NCBI GenBank assembly: GCA_023389535.1
Contig: JAEWEH010000434.1
Location: 1-6,741, forward strand
Source: Pseudomonadota bacterium
GTDB lineage: Bacteria; Pseudomonadota; Gammaproteobacteria; Burkholderiales; Burkholderiaceae_B
DNA length: 6,741 nucleotides
Direction of reading: 5' to 3'
Below are positions 1 through 6,741 of the stretch, one piece after another. The notes under the pieces are model-generated. The model was not told where the DNA came from, did no database searches, and saw only the letters and a list, made by a program, of their open reading frames with translations. Position 1 is the first letter of the stretch. Each line of letters opens with the position of its first letter. A program made the position numbers and the translations under genes.

Positions 1-594
1 GTCAAGTCGGGGCGCGTCAGCCCTTATTTTTTCAATGCGGGGCTTTTCAATACGGGCCGTTCGGCAGGCCGGCTGGCGCAGTTCTACGCCCAGGCCCTGG
101 TCGATTCCGGCGTTGCGTTCGACATGCTGTTTGGCCCGGCCTACAAAGGCATTCCGCTGGCAGCGACCACGGCGGTGGCTCTGGCGTCGCATCCCGGGCT
201 GGATGGTCGGGATGTCCCGTTCGCCTTCAATCGCAAAGAGGCCAAGGATCACGGCGAAGGCGGTACGCTGATCGGTGCGCCTTTGCGCGGCAAGGTCGTA
301 ATCATTGATGACGTCATCACCGCGGGCACCTCGGTGCGCGAGTCGGTGGATATCATCAAGGCTGCGGGGGCCGAGCCGGTGGCCGTGCTGATTTCCCTGG
401 ATCGCATGGAACGCGCCGGCTCCGATACAGCGCTATCCGCCCATTCCGCCGTCCAGCACGTCGCCGCCACTTACGGCATGCCTGTAATCAGCATTGCCTC
501 GCTGTCCGACATCATGGCAGTACTGGAATTGGACCCGGCCCTGGCAGAACATCGCCCGGCGGTGTCGGCCTACAGGTCGAAATACGGCATCTGA
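1..594 (+). CDS. pyrE: Orotate phosphoribosyltransferase (5' end cut off by window)
   Basis: PyrE converts orotate and PRPP to orotidine 5'-monophosphate and pyrophosphate, the penultimate step of UMP synthesis, in the cytoplasm. The reading frame is open from base 1 to a TGA at 592-594 and gives 197 residues. Compared with E. coli PyrE (213 aa, recalled), about 24 N-terminal residues lie outside the window. The first visible residues, [12 protein letters not shown], match the family LKSGRxSPYFFN segment, which carries a PRPP-contacting Lys. Then come FGPAYKGIP (visible residues 44-52), the flexible catalytic loop [13 protein letters not shown] (76-88, with the Arg, Lys and His that act from the neighbouring subunit), and the PRPP-binding signature [16 protein letters not shown] (99-114, with the DD acidic pair). 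All key residues are intact. The next gene starts 6 nt after the stop, so the two are probably one transcription unit. The ATG at position 124 is internal and not the start. Confidence 0.97.
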   Translation, partial: VKSGRVSPYFFNAGLFNTGRSAGRLAQFYAQALVDSGVAFDMLFGPAYKGIPLAATTAVALASHPGLDGRDVPFAFNRKEAKDHGEGGTLIGAPLRGKVVIIDDVITAGTSVRESVDIIKAAGAEPVAVLISLDRMERAGSDTALSAHSAVQHVAATYGMPVISIASLSDIMAVLELDPALAEHRPAVSAYRSKYGI

Positions 595-600
595 GCTAGC

Positions 601-1329
601 GTGAATCACCCTAGCCCCCCAGACGCCTTAGCCTTCGATCATCTGGTCGTGATGCTGCGCGACCAGTTGATGGAACGTGCATCTGCATTTGAACGCGATG
701 GCTATCGTCTCACCGAGCTTTCGGTGCATAACCTGGGTTCAATCAACCGGCTGATTCCGCTGGATTCCAACTATATTGAACTGTTGGGGTGGCCGGCGGG
801 CCAGGCGCCTGCCCGTAAAGAAATCGCCAATCAGCCTTTGGGCCTCGACGCACTGGTGTTCAGAACACAGGATGCTCAAGGAACTTATCAGCAGCTGGCG
901 GATCAGGGCTTTCAGGTCAACCCGGTGCAGCGCCTGGAGCGGCCTGTGACTATTGCGGGCGAAACGCAGACAGCCCGCTTCGACACGGTGCGTTTCACGC
1001 AGCAGCCCATACCCGGTTTGCGGCTGTATTTCTGCCAGCATCTGACGCCGGAATATATCTGGAATGCGGCAGCCATGCAGCATGAGAACGGCGCGCTGTC
1101 GCTGGATCACATCTTGATCAAGGCGCCGGATGCGCTGGCCGTTGCCACCACGCTTGCAGCGGTCGCCGGGGGAAGGGCGCAGGCGCGCGGCGACGCAGGC
1201 TACGTGATTCATCTGCCGAACTTGCGATTGTTGGTCGAGTCGGGGGCAGATAGATCCGCAGGGCATATATCCCACGCCGTCGTGCGCTACCAGGATGGGG
1301 CGCTGCGCCAATTCGATCCTCGGCTCTAG
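601..1329 (+). CDS. VOC-superfamily (glyoxalase-like domain) protein
   Basis: A 242-aa cytoplasmic protein with no signal peptide or membrane segment. I recognise the vicinal-oxygen-chelate fold (glyoxalase-like domain); the substrate is unknown. Three segments look like beta-alpha-beta-beta-beta modules: about residues 10-64 (FDHLVV at 12-17, ending NYIELLG at 57-63), 80-147 (LDALVF at 82-87, ending LRLYFCQH), and 166-215 (LDHILI at 168-173, ending LRLLVES). His14/Glu60 and His170/Glu213 sit where glyoxalase I has its paired metal ligands; the middle module has Ala84 in place of the His. The GTG start at 601 was chosen because the next in-frame ATG (652) would remove the FDHLVV strand. No convincing Shine-Dalgarno is seen, and the start lies 6 nt after the pyrE stop, so translational coupling to pyrE is likely. 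It could be a lyase, isomerase, dioxygenase or non-catalytic binder. The fold call is fairly sure; the function is not. Confidence 0.85.
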   Translation: MNHPSPPDALAFDHLVVMLRDQLMERASAFERDGYRLTELSVHNLGSINRLIPLDSNYIELLGWPAGQAPARKEIANQPLGLDALVFRTQDAQGTYQQLADQGFQVNPVQRLERPVTIAGETQTARFDTVRFTQQPIPGLRLYFCQHLTPEYIWNAAAMQHENGALSLDHILIKAPDALAVATTLAAVAGGRAQARGDAGYVIHLPNLRLLVESGADRSAGHISHAVVRYQDGALRQFDPRL

Positions 1330-1342
1330 ATTGCAGGCAGCA

Positions 1343-1367
1343 CCAGCCGGATCTGGTATTCGGCTGG
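1343..1367 (+). terminator. Strong hairpin just after the VOC gene; terminator-like without T-tract
   Basis: CCAGCCGGAT (1343-1352) pairs with ATTCGGCTGG (1358-1367) around a 5-nt loop, giving a 10-bp stem with one G-U pair. It begins 13 nt after the VOC stop. No run of T follows on either strand, so it is not a textbook intrinsic terminator. It could be an RNA 3'-end stabiliser for the pyrE-VOC transcript or part of the leader of the next gene. Confidence 0.4.
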
Positions 1368-1392
1368 GTCGATACCCGCCCGCAGGACCGGT

Positions 1393-1398
1393 TATAGT
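1393..1398 (+). promoter_or_regulatory. Possible -10 element for the Bug receptor gene
   Basis: TATAGT matches the sigma-70 -10 consensus at 5 of 6 positions and is the best such match in the 185-nt spacer. No good -35 hexamer lies 16-18 nt upstream (CGATAC at 17 nt), so this is a weak call. A start about 7 nt downstream would give a leader of roughly 110 nt containing the hairpin at 1471-1491. Confidence 0.25.
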
Positions 1399-1470
1399 GA
1401 AAGTTGATCCTCTGTCGACGTCAGCCAGGCCGACCATGTGCGTGTCGCCGGCTGCAAGCCACTGCGGTCC

Positions 1471-1491
1471 GTCAGCCCCTGCTTGGCTGAT
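1471..1491 (+). other. Hairpin in the leader of the Bug receptor gene
   Basis: TCAGCC (1472-1477) pairs with GGCTGA (1485-1490) across a 7-nt loop, and G1471 can wobble-pair with T1491. The stem ends 13 nt before the ribosome-binding purines at 1505. A second copy of GTCAGCC at 1420-1426 could compete for the same GGCTGA. A small GGCT-GCA-AGCC stem lies just upstream at 1450-1460. A regulatory role is inference only. Confidence 0.35.
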
Positions 1492-1504
1492 CCAATCCCA
1501 AAAC

Positions 1505-1512
1505 GGAAGGAG
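1505..1512 (+). promoter_or_regulatory. Ribosome-binding site of the Bug receptor gene
   Basis: GGAAGGAG is the strongest Shine-Dalgarno in the window. Its end is only 2 nt from the ATG at 1515 but 5 nt from the second, adjacent ATG at 1518. Initiation may therefore occur mainly at 1518, dropping one Met from the signal peptide without functional consequence. Confidence 0.75.
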
Positions 1513-1514
1513 AC

Positions 1515-2510
1515 ATGATGCAATACCACGCCCATCCACACTCCATCGGGGCCCTGCTAGGCAAAGCGGCGGCGGCTTGCATGCTGGCATTGGCAGCGGC
1601 AACCTCCGCCGGCGCGGCCAGCCAGCCGCCCATCAAGCTCGTCGTTCCGTTCCCGCCCGGCGGCAGTACCGACATTGCGTCACGCATCATACAACCCAAG
1701 CTGGCTGAAGCCCTGGATCGCACTGTCATTGTCGAGAACAAGCCCGGGGCGGCAACGCAGATCGCCAGCCAGTATGTGGCGACCTCCAGGCCCGACGGCG
1801 ACACGCTGCTGGTCAGCTTTGACAGCCATTCGATCAACCCCATCGTCAGGCCCTTGCCTTACGACACCTTCAAGGATTTCAAGGGGATTACCTTCGCGCT
1901 GCGCTTTCCCCTGGTTATCGGGGCCTCGAAGGGCACGCCGGGCAACAATCTGAAAGAATTCATCGCCGCCGTCAAACAGGCGCCCGATAAATACAACTAT
2001 GCTTCGACAGGCGCGGGTTCCTTGAACCACCTGGCGGTTGAAGACTTGAAGCGCGAAGCCGGCATCACTATCTTGCATATCCCGTACGGTGGCGCCGGCC
2101 CCGCCATCCAGGCCCTGCTGAGCAATATCAGCAACATCACCATGCTGAGTTATGCGGCCTTAAGTTCCCACATTGCCGCGGGCAATATCAAGCCGCTGGC
2201 GGTGACCGGAACCAAGCGGCTGTCTGAACTGCCTGACGTGCCCACCGTGCAGGAATCGGGCTACCCGGGTTTCGAGGCCTATTCCTGGATAGGCATTTTC
2301 GCGCCTGCCGCCACGCCTGATAATGTTGCCAACGAGCTGACGGCCGCGTTCCAGAAAGCGTTGAACGATCCCGAGGTCAAGAAGCGGTTGACCGAACTGG
2401 GCTTCGAGGTCATGGCGACGGACGGCCCGACGGTGGACCGTTATGCTCGCGAGCAATTTAACCGCTGGGATAAATTCGTGAAGGAAACGGGCTTGTCCCT
2501 GACCAAATAA
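1515..2510 (+). CDS. Bug-family (TctC-type) periplasmic solute-binding receptor
   Basis: A 331-aa tripartite-tricarboxylate-transporter receptor of the Bug family, which binds small, usually carboxylated, solutes in the periplasm. Residues 1-35 form a Sec signal peptide: a short polar start (with Lys17), a hydrophobic Ala/Leu core at 18-30, and a likely cleavage after SAGA or SAGAA. The mature part opens with the family signature LVVPFPPGGSTDIASR (42-57), whose PGGxxD loop lines the ligand site. It continues with YASTGAGS (162-169), IPYGGAGPA (from 189), the GNIKPLAVT strand, and the RLSELPDVPTVQESGYPGFE segment typical of the family. Length is normal (about 320 aa). No TctA or TctB membrane gene is adjacent, which is usual for Bug receptors. 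It has its own leader and good ribosome-binding site, so it may be transcribed separately from pyrE-VOC. The ligand cannot be told from sequence. Confidence 0.94.
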   Translation: MMQYHAHPHSIGALLGKAAAACMLALAAATSAGAASQPPIKLVVPFPPGGSTDIASRIIQPKLAEALDRTVIVENKPGAATQIASQYVATSRPDGDTLLVSFDSHSINPIVRPLPYDTFKDFKGITFALRFPLVIGASKGTPGNNLKEFIAAVKQAPDKYNYASTGAGSLNHLAVEDLKREAGITILHIPYGGAGPAIQALLSNISNITMLSYAALSSHIAAGNIKPLAVTGTKRLSELPDVPTVQESGYPGFEAYSWIGIFAPAATPDNVANELTAAFQKALNDPEVKKRLTELGFEVMATDGPTVDRYAREQFNRWDKFVKETGLSLTK

Positions 2511-2513
2511 GCA

Positions 2514-2548
2514 GCTGGCTGATGCCAGGGCGACCTGTCAACGCCAGC
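2514..2548 (+). other. Nested hairpin after the Bug gene, no T-tract
   Basis: GCTGGC (2514-2519) can pair with GCCAGC (2543-2548), enclosing CAGG-GCGA-CCTG (2526-2537), a short stem with a GNRA-type tetraloop. An alternative fold is CTGGC-TGAT-GCCAG (2515-2528). It starts 4 nt after the Bug stop codon in the spacer between convergent genes. No run of T follows, so intrinsic termination is not supported. A 3'-end structure is plausible. Confidence 0.3.
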
Positions 2549-2611
2549 CGAACGCCCGCATGAACACGTAAATCGTTGTCCATCAAGGCGCGCGGCGCAT
2601 TCGCGGCGGGC

Positions 2612-2641
2612 CCCCGGGACGTCCATGCGCAGCACTCGGGG
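2612..2641 (-). terminator. GC-rich hairpin just after gatB; terminator-like without T-tract
   Basis: On the plus strand CCCCGGG (2612-2618) pairs with CTCGGGG (2635-2641), with one G-U pair and a 16-nt loop. Read on the minus strand it begins 9 nt after the gatB stop. No T-run follows in the direction of gatB transcription. It may stabilise the 3' end of the gatCAB mRNA or support factor-dependent termination. The rest of the 2511-2649 spacer shows no gene. Confidence 0.3.
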
Positions 2642-2649
2642 CGAGGCAT

Positions 2650-4107
2650 TTATCCGCCCAGCTTTTCCTTCAGCAAATCATTGACCTGTTGCGGGTTGGC
2701 CTTGCCTTTGGCCGCCTTCATGACTTGCCCCACCAGGGAGTTGAAAGCCTTCTGCTTGCCGGCATGGTATTCGGCCACAATGGCCGGATGCGCGGCAAGG
2801 ACTTCGTCGACCATGGCGCCGATGGCGCCGCTGTCGCTGATCTGCTTCAGGCCGCGCGCTTCGATGATGGCATCGGGATCGCCATTGTGTTCGCCCGACC
2901 ACATGGCGGCAAAGACGTCGCGCGCGATCTTGTTGGATATGGTGCCGTCTATGATGCGCGTGATCAATGCCGCCAGCGCTTCAGGACGGACCGGGCTCGA
3001 GCCGATGTCGATGTCGTCGCGATTCAGGGCCGCCGACAGTTCGCCCAGCACCCAGTTGGCCGCCAGCTTGGCCTGGCCCGAGGGCAGGGCGGCGGTGACG
3101 CTTTCGAAATAGGCTGCGCTGGCCCGTGCCATGGTCAGTTGCGCCGCATCATAGGCGCCCAACCCCAGTTCCTGCTCGAAGCGGGCCCGCTTCTGGGCCG
3201 GCAATTCCGGCATGGCGTCGCGCACTTGCTGTATCCATTCCGGCGCGATCACCAGCGGCGGCAGGTCCGGATCGGGGAAGTAGCGATAGTCGTGCGCGTC
3301 TTCTTTGCTGCGCATGCTGCGCGTTTCGTCGCGATCGGCGTCGTACAGGCGGGTTTCCTGCACCACCGTGCCGCCGTCCTCGATCAGTTCAATCTGGCGG
3401 CGAGCCTCGAACAGGATGGCGCGTTCGAGGAAGCGGAAGGAGTTCACGTTCTTGATTTCGCTGCGCGTGCCGAATTCGGCCTGGCCTTTGGGCCGCACCG
3501 ACACGTTGGCATCGATACGGAAAGACCCTTCCTGCATATTGCCGTCGCAAATGCCCAGCCACACCACCAGGCTGTGCAGGGCGCGGGCGTAGGCGACGGC
3601 TTCGGCCGCGGAACGCATCTCGGGTTCGGAGACGATTTCCAGCAGCGGCGTGCCGGCGCGATTCAGGTCTATGCCCGTGGATGATTCGCCGTGCGGGCCG
3701 GTGTAGTCTTCGTGCAGCGACTTGCCCGCGTCTTCTTCCAGGTGAGCGCGCGTCAGGTTGACGGTTTTTTCCACGCCATCCACGAAGAAGGTCAGGCTGC
3801 CCCCTTGCACGACGGGGATTTCAAACTGGCTGATCTGATAGTTCTTGGGCAGGTCGGGATAAAAGTAATTCTTGCGGGCGAAGATGGAGCGCGGCGCCAC
3901 GTGCGCGCCCACGGCCAGGCCGAACTGGATGGCGCGTTCCACGGCGCCTTGGTTCAGCACCGGCAGGCTGCCGGGCAATGCCATGTCCACTTCATTGGCC
4001 TGCGTGTTGGGCTCGGCGCCAAACCGCGTGCTACTGTCAGAAAAAATCTTGGAGGCGGTGGAAAGCTGAGTATGCGTTTCCAGCCCGATGACGATTTCCC
4101 AATCCAT
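2650..4107 (-). CDS. gatB: Asp-tRNA(Asn)/Glu-tRNA(Gln) amidotransferase subunit B
   Basis: GatB (485 aa) is the tRNA-binding, ATP-dependent kinase subunit of GatCAB. It phosphorylates the side chain of misacylated Asp-tRNA(Asn) or Glu-tRNA(Gln), which is then amidated with ammonia delivered from GatA. The start [13 protein letters not shown] (residues 3-15, with Glu10 and His12) and the HLEEDAGK segment (122-129, with Glu124/Glu125) carry the acidic and His residues of the metal/ATP site. The PET112-family signature [16 protein letters not shown] is at 147-162. [20 protein letters not shown] (75-94) is also a family hallmark. The C-terminal 150 or so residues form the YqeY-like tRNA-binding region ([11 protein letters not shown], then [20 protein letters not shown]). 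Length is normal. The ATG overlaps the gatA stop by one base (TAATG), so translation is probably coupled; only a weak GGAA lies upstream inside gatA. Confidence 0.98.
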   Translation of the reverse strand: MDWEIVIGLETHTQLSTASKIFSDSSTRFGAEPNTQANEVDMALPGSLPVLNQGAVERAIQFGLAVGAHVAPRSIFARKNYFYPDLPKNYQISQFEIPVVQGGSLTFFVDGVEKTVNLTRAHLEEDAGKSLHEDYTGPHGESSTGIDLNRAGTPLLEIVSEPEMRSAAEAVAYARALHSLVVWLGICDGNMQEGSFRIDANVSVRPKGQAEFGTRSEIKNVNSFRFLERAILFEARRQIELIEDGGTVVQETRLYDADRDETRSMRSKEDAHDYRYFPDPDLPPLVIAPEWIQQVRDAMPELPAQKRARFEQELGLGAYDAAQLTMARASAAYFESVTAALPSGQAKLAANWVLGELSAALNRDDIDIGSSPVRPEALAALITRIIDGTISNKIARDVFAAMWSGEHNGDPDAIIEARGLKQISDSGAIGAMVDEVLAAHPAIVAEYHAGKQKAFNSLVGQVMKAAKGKANPQQVNDLLKEKLGG

Positions 4108-5642
4108 TATTGTTGTTCCGGTTTGCGTTGATGCCAGTCGGTGGCCTGCTGGAAGCGATCGGCCAGGGCAAGCAGGCGGCCCTCGGTGAAGTAGTTGCCG
4201 ATGATCTGCAGGCCGATGGGCAGCGGCCGGCCGCTGCCGCCAAAGCCGCAGGGCACGGACATGGCCGGCAAGCCCGCCAGGCTTACGCCCAAGGTGTAGA
4301 TGTCGGCAAGCCAGTCGGCCGTGGGGTCGTCGCGGTTGTCGCCGATGTGCTTGGCGACGCCAGGCGTGACCGGCCCCATGATGACATCGCAGTGCTGGGC
4401 GTAGGCCTGCTGGAAATCATTGACGATCATGCGGCGCACGCGTTGCGCCTGCAGATAATAGGCATCGTAATAGCCATGGGACAGCACATAGGTACCCACC
4501 ATGATGCGGCGCAGGACTTCGGGGCCGAAGCCCTCGGTGCGCGAACGGCTGGTCATTTCGGCCAGGTCGCCATACTGCGCGGCCCGATGGCCATAGCGCA
4601 CCCCGTCGTAGCGCGACAGGTTGCTGGAGGCTTCGGCCGGTGCGATGACATAGTAGGTCGGAATGGACAGCTCGGTGCGGGGCAGCGAAATTTCCACGCG
4701 GACGGCGCCCAACGATTCGAAGACCTGCAGTGCGGCTTCAACCGCGCTGGCAACGTCGCCCGCGAGGCCCATGCCGACGAATTCCTTGGGGACGCCTATG
4801 CGCAGCCCTTTCAGCGGCTGGCTGCCGGCCTGGTCCTGCGACCGCAACGCGGCGGCGAAGTCCGCCGCGATGCGCCCCGGCGCATTGGCCGCGCCATCGC
4901 AGTGTTCAAGGCTGGTGGAGTCGTGGGGATCGAAGCCGCTCATGGGGTCGAGCATTTCGAGCAGATCCCTGGCATGCCTGGCGATGGGCCCCGCCTGGTC
5001 GAGGCTGGAGCCGTAGGCGATCATGCCATAACGGGATACCGTGCCATACGTGGGCTTGATGCCGCTGACACCGCACAAGGCGGCAGGCTGACGCACCGAG
5101 CCGCCGGTATCGGTACCGGTGGCGGCCATGACCAACCCGGCCGCGACGGCAGCTGCCGAGCCGCCCGAAGACCCGCCGGGCACCACAGTGGGGTCCCAGG
5201 GGTTCAATGTAGGCCCGAAGGCCGAATTTTCGTTGCCGGAACCCATGGCGAATTCGTCGCAATTGAGTTTGCCGAGGGAGACCGCGCCCGCCTGGCGCAG
5301 ACGAGCCACGACAGTGGCATCGAAGGGGCTGACATAGTCGGCCAGCATTTTGCTGGCGGCGGTGCTGCGCCAGCCCCGGGTGACGAAGACATCCTTGTGG
5401 GCGATGGGGACGCCGGCCAACGGCGCCGCGGACCCCGCGGCGATCTGCCGGTCGGCGTCGTCTGCCTGCGCCAGGGTCAGTGCCGGGTCGATGTGCAGGA
5501 AGGCGTTAAGGTCGGAGCGCGATTGCGCTGCCTCGAGCGCGCTGGAAGCCAGGTCGCGTGCGCTGATCTGACGGTCTGCCAGGGCTGTTCGCAATGCGGC
5601 GATGCTGTCGAATTCAGTATGCAGGGGTATGCTGGAAGACAT
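4107..5642 (-). CDS. gatA: Asp-tRNA(Asn)/Glu-tRNA(Gln) amidotransferase subunit A (glutaminase)
   Basis: GatA (511 aa) is the amidase-signature subunit that hydrolyses glutamine and passes ammonia to GatB. The Ser-cisSer-Lys triad is complete: Lys83 in the AHKD segment (81-84), Ser158 in VPGGSSGGS (154-162), and the nucleophile Ser182 in [11 protein letters not shown] (177-187). The spacings of 75 and 24 residues equal those of S. aureus GatA (Lys79, Ser154, Ser178, recalled). [16 protein letters not shown] (125-140) and the late [12 protein letters not shown] (453-464) are also family hallmarks, which separates it from generic amidases. It is slightly longer than many GatA (about 485-490) but has no extra domain. 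The start lies 3 nt after the gatC stop, with a partial GAGTGA Shine-Dalgarno overlapping the end of gatC, so coupling is likely. Confidence 0.98.
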   Translation of the reverse strand: MSSSIPLHTEFDSIAALRTALADRQISARDLASSALEAAQSRSDLNAFLHIDPALTLAQADDADRQIAAGSAAPLAGVPIAHKDVFVTRGWRSTAASKMLADYVSPFDATVVARLRQAGAVSLGKLNCDEFAMGSGNENSAFGPTLNPWDPTVVPGGSSGGSAAAVAAGLVMAATGTDTGGSVRQPAALCGVSGIKPTYGTVSRYGMIAYGSSLDQAGPIARHARDLLEMLDPMSGFDPHDSTSLEHCDGAANAPGRIAADFAAALRSQDQAGSQPLKGLRIGVPKEFVGMGLAGDVASAVEAALQVFESLGAVRVEISLPRTELSIPTYYVIAPAEASSNLSRYDGVRYGHRAAQYGDLAEMTSRSRTEGFGPEVLRRIMVGTYVLSHGYYDAYYLQAQRVRRMIVNDFQQAYAQHCDVIMGPVTPGVAKHIGDNRDDPTADWLADIYTLGVSLAGLPAMSVPCGFGGSGRPLPIGLQIIGNYFTEGRLLALADRFQQATDWHQRKPEQQ

Positions 5643-5645
5643 CGT

Positions 5646-5954
5646 TCACTCTATGACCGTGGGAACCAGGAAGAGGCCGCCGCTTTCCGCGGGCGAATTC
5701 GCCATCAGGGCTTTGCGCTCGTCCGTCGTGGCGGTAGGGGCGGCGTTATCGGCGCGCAGGCGCAAGGAAATGTCCTGGTGCGCGGCCAATGGGTGCGCCA
5801 TGGGTTCTATGCCCGCCGTGTCGACAGCCTGCAAGGTCTGGATCAGGCTGAGGATGCCATTGAGTTCGTTCTGCGCATGGACGGTGCCGTCCGGCGTAAG
5901 CTCGATACGTGCGAGCCGCGCTATGCGGGCTACATCTTGCTCGGTGATTGCCAT
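5646..5954 (-). CDS. gatC: Asp-tRNA(Asn)/Glu-tRNA(Gln) amidotransferase subunit C
   Basis: GatC (102 aa, normal 95-105) is the small, mostly helical subunit that wraps around GatA and holds it to GatB. Family features are the N-terminal helix with VARIARLARIELT (8-20), the second helix LNGILSLIQTLQAVDT (31-46) followed by GIEPMAHPL (48-56), a loop with ISLRLRAD (62-69), and the conserved C-terminal tail FLVPTVIE (95-102). It is the first gene of the minus-strand gatCAB operon. No clear Shine-Dalgarno precedes the ATG; the nearest purine-rich stretch is CAAGAT. gatC and gatA lie in the same reading frame, separated by the TGA stop and one sense codon. Confidence 0.96.
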   Translation of the reverse strand: MAITEQDVARIARLARIELTPDGTVHAQNELNGILSLIQTLQAVDTAGIEPMAHPLAAHQDISLRLRADNAAPTATTDERKALMANSPAESGGLFLVPTVIE

Positions 5955-5998
5955 GGGTATCTTGTGGAAAGGGGAGTCAGGGACCGATATGCATTAAC

Positions 5999-6030
5999 GT
6001 GTAACGGTTGTGGCGAACATGCGGTTACAC
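5999..6030. repeat. Inverted repeat GTGTAAC / GTTACAC in the gatC-mreB spacer
   Basis: GTGTAAC (5999-6005) and GTTACAC (6024-6030) are perfect reverse complements of 7 bp with an 18-nt spacer. The repeat lies 45-76 nt upstream of the gatC start. If gatC is transcribed from the -10 at 6068-6073, it would be inside the gatC leader RNA and could fold as a hairpin. It could equally be a protein-binding dyad. Confidence 0.45.
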
Positions 6031-6032
6031 AC

Positions 6033-6038
6033 GATAAT
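6033..6038 (+). promoter_or_regulatory. Weak candidate -10 for mreB
   Basis: GATAAT matches the -10 consensus at 5 of 6 positions and faces mreB. The nearest -35-like hexamer, TTGTGG (6008-6013), is poor and 19 nt away. TATAAG (6070-6075) and TTTAAT (6089-6094) are alternative -10 candidates, also without a good -35. The true mreB promoter is not settled by sequence. Confidence 0.2.
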
Positions 6039-6072
6039 ATGCAGCTCCTCGGCCTTATCTAGCTGCAATTAT
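6034..6072. repeat. Imperfect inverted repeat in the divergent promoter region
   Basis: TGCAGCT (6040-6046) and AGCTGCA (6061-6067) pair perfectly. Past one bulged base (A6039), ATAAT (6034-6038) pairs with ATTAT (6068-6072), giving 12 bp around a 14-nt spacer. The outer ends of both arms overlap -10-like hexamers. Candidate operator or cruciform between gatC and mreB; the role is inferred. Confidence 0.5.
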
Positions 6073-6098
6073 AAGTTATCATTGTCGGTTTAATTCAA
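6068..6098 (-). promoter_or_regulatory. Candidate sigma-70 promoter for gatCAB
   Basis: The minus strand carries a perfect TATAAT (6073-6068) with TTGAAT (6098-6093, 4 of 6 matches to TTGACA) upstream. The 19-nt spacing is longer than ideal. Transcription would start near 6061 and give a gatC leader of about 107 nt. Confidence 0.4.
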
Positions 6099-6178
6099 TG
6101 CCCAAATTCCAGCGCTCGCGTTTTGCGCTGCTTCAGCTGCCCCGGGCCACTCGACTTTTTTCAATTTCATATCACTGA

Positions 6179-6741
<563 letters not shown>

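Noticed and set aside
739..1602. A 287-codon open frame on the minus strand opposite the VOC gene and the start of the Bug gene
   Set aside because: It is codon-aligned antisense to the VOC gene and crosses the spacer and the Bug ribosome-binding site. The translation is Pro/Arg-rich without a domain.
1295..1708. A 137-codon plus-strand frame across the VOC-Bug spacer
   Set aside because: It overlaps the end of the VOC gene and the start of the Bug gene out of frame and has no recognisable product.
2617..2624. Perfect 8-bp palindrome GGACGTCC after gatB
   Set aside because: A single short palindrome in GC-rich DNA with no partner site; nothing further supports a function.
2689..3684. A 331-codon open frame on the plus strand opposite gatB
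   Set aside because: It is codon-aligned antisense to gatB, with a low-complexity Gly/Arg/His-rich translation and no family resemblance.
4110..6062. A 650-codon open frame on the plus strand opposite gatA and gatC
   Set aside because: It is codon-aligned with gatA and gatC, which share one frame. It stays open because those genes use almost no TTA, CTA or TCA codons, as expected at high GC. The translation has no recognisable domain, while the minus strand gives textbook GatA and GatC.
6110..6161. Hairpin CAGCGC/GCGCTG (6110-6130) followed later by six T (6156-6161), as a terminator or attenuator before mreB
   Set aside because: The T-run is 25 nt beyond the stem, too far for intrinsic termination, and the stem is only 6 bp with a 9-nt loop.

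Overview
The window looks like chromosomal DNA of a betaproteobacterium, most likely family Alcaligenaceae (Bordetella / Achromobacter / Pusillimonas relatives). The reasons are moderately high GC by eye, a Bug-family (TctC-type) periplasmic binding protein of the kind that is hugely expanded in that family, and a core gene order of pyrE, then gatB-gatA-gatC on the minus strand, then mreB diverging. From memory, that core order recurs in Betaproteobacteria. Genus cannot be fixed from the window.

Layout, left to right. (1) Positions 1-594, plus strand: pyrE, missing about its first 24 codons at the window edge. (2) 601-1329, plus: a glyoxalase-like VOC protein that starts 6 nt after pyrE stops and is probably co-transcribed with it. 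(3) 1330-1514: spacer with a strong hairpin just after the VOC gene and a second hairpin just before the next ribosome-binding site. (4) 1515-2510, plus: an exported Bug-family solute receptor with no transporter membrane genes beside it. (5) 2511-2649: spacer between convergent genes, with hairpins but no T-tract. (6) 5954-2650, minus: gatC-gatA-gatB, a tightly packed operon for the tRNA-dependent amidotransferase. gatC and gatA are 3 nt apart, and gatA and gatB overlap as TAATG. (7) 5955-6184: AT-richer divergent promoter region with two inverted repeats. (8) 6185 to the right edge, plus: mreB, cut off after 185 codons.

Most of the window is housekeeping: pyrimidine synthesis (PyrE), Asn-tRNA and/or Gln-tRNA maturation by transamidation (GatCAB) and rod-shape determination (MreB). 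The VOC gene and the orphan Bug receptor are the two accessory-looking genes, both lying between pyrE and gatB. No mobile element, CRISPR array, tRNA, rRNA or clearly novel system is visible. The points most worth a second look are the three-module architecture of the VOC protein, the structured leader of the Bug gene, and the dyad in the gatC/mreB divergent promoter region. No gene-free stretch exceeds 300 bases; the longest is 230.
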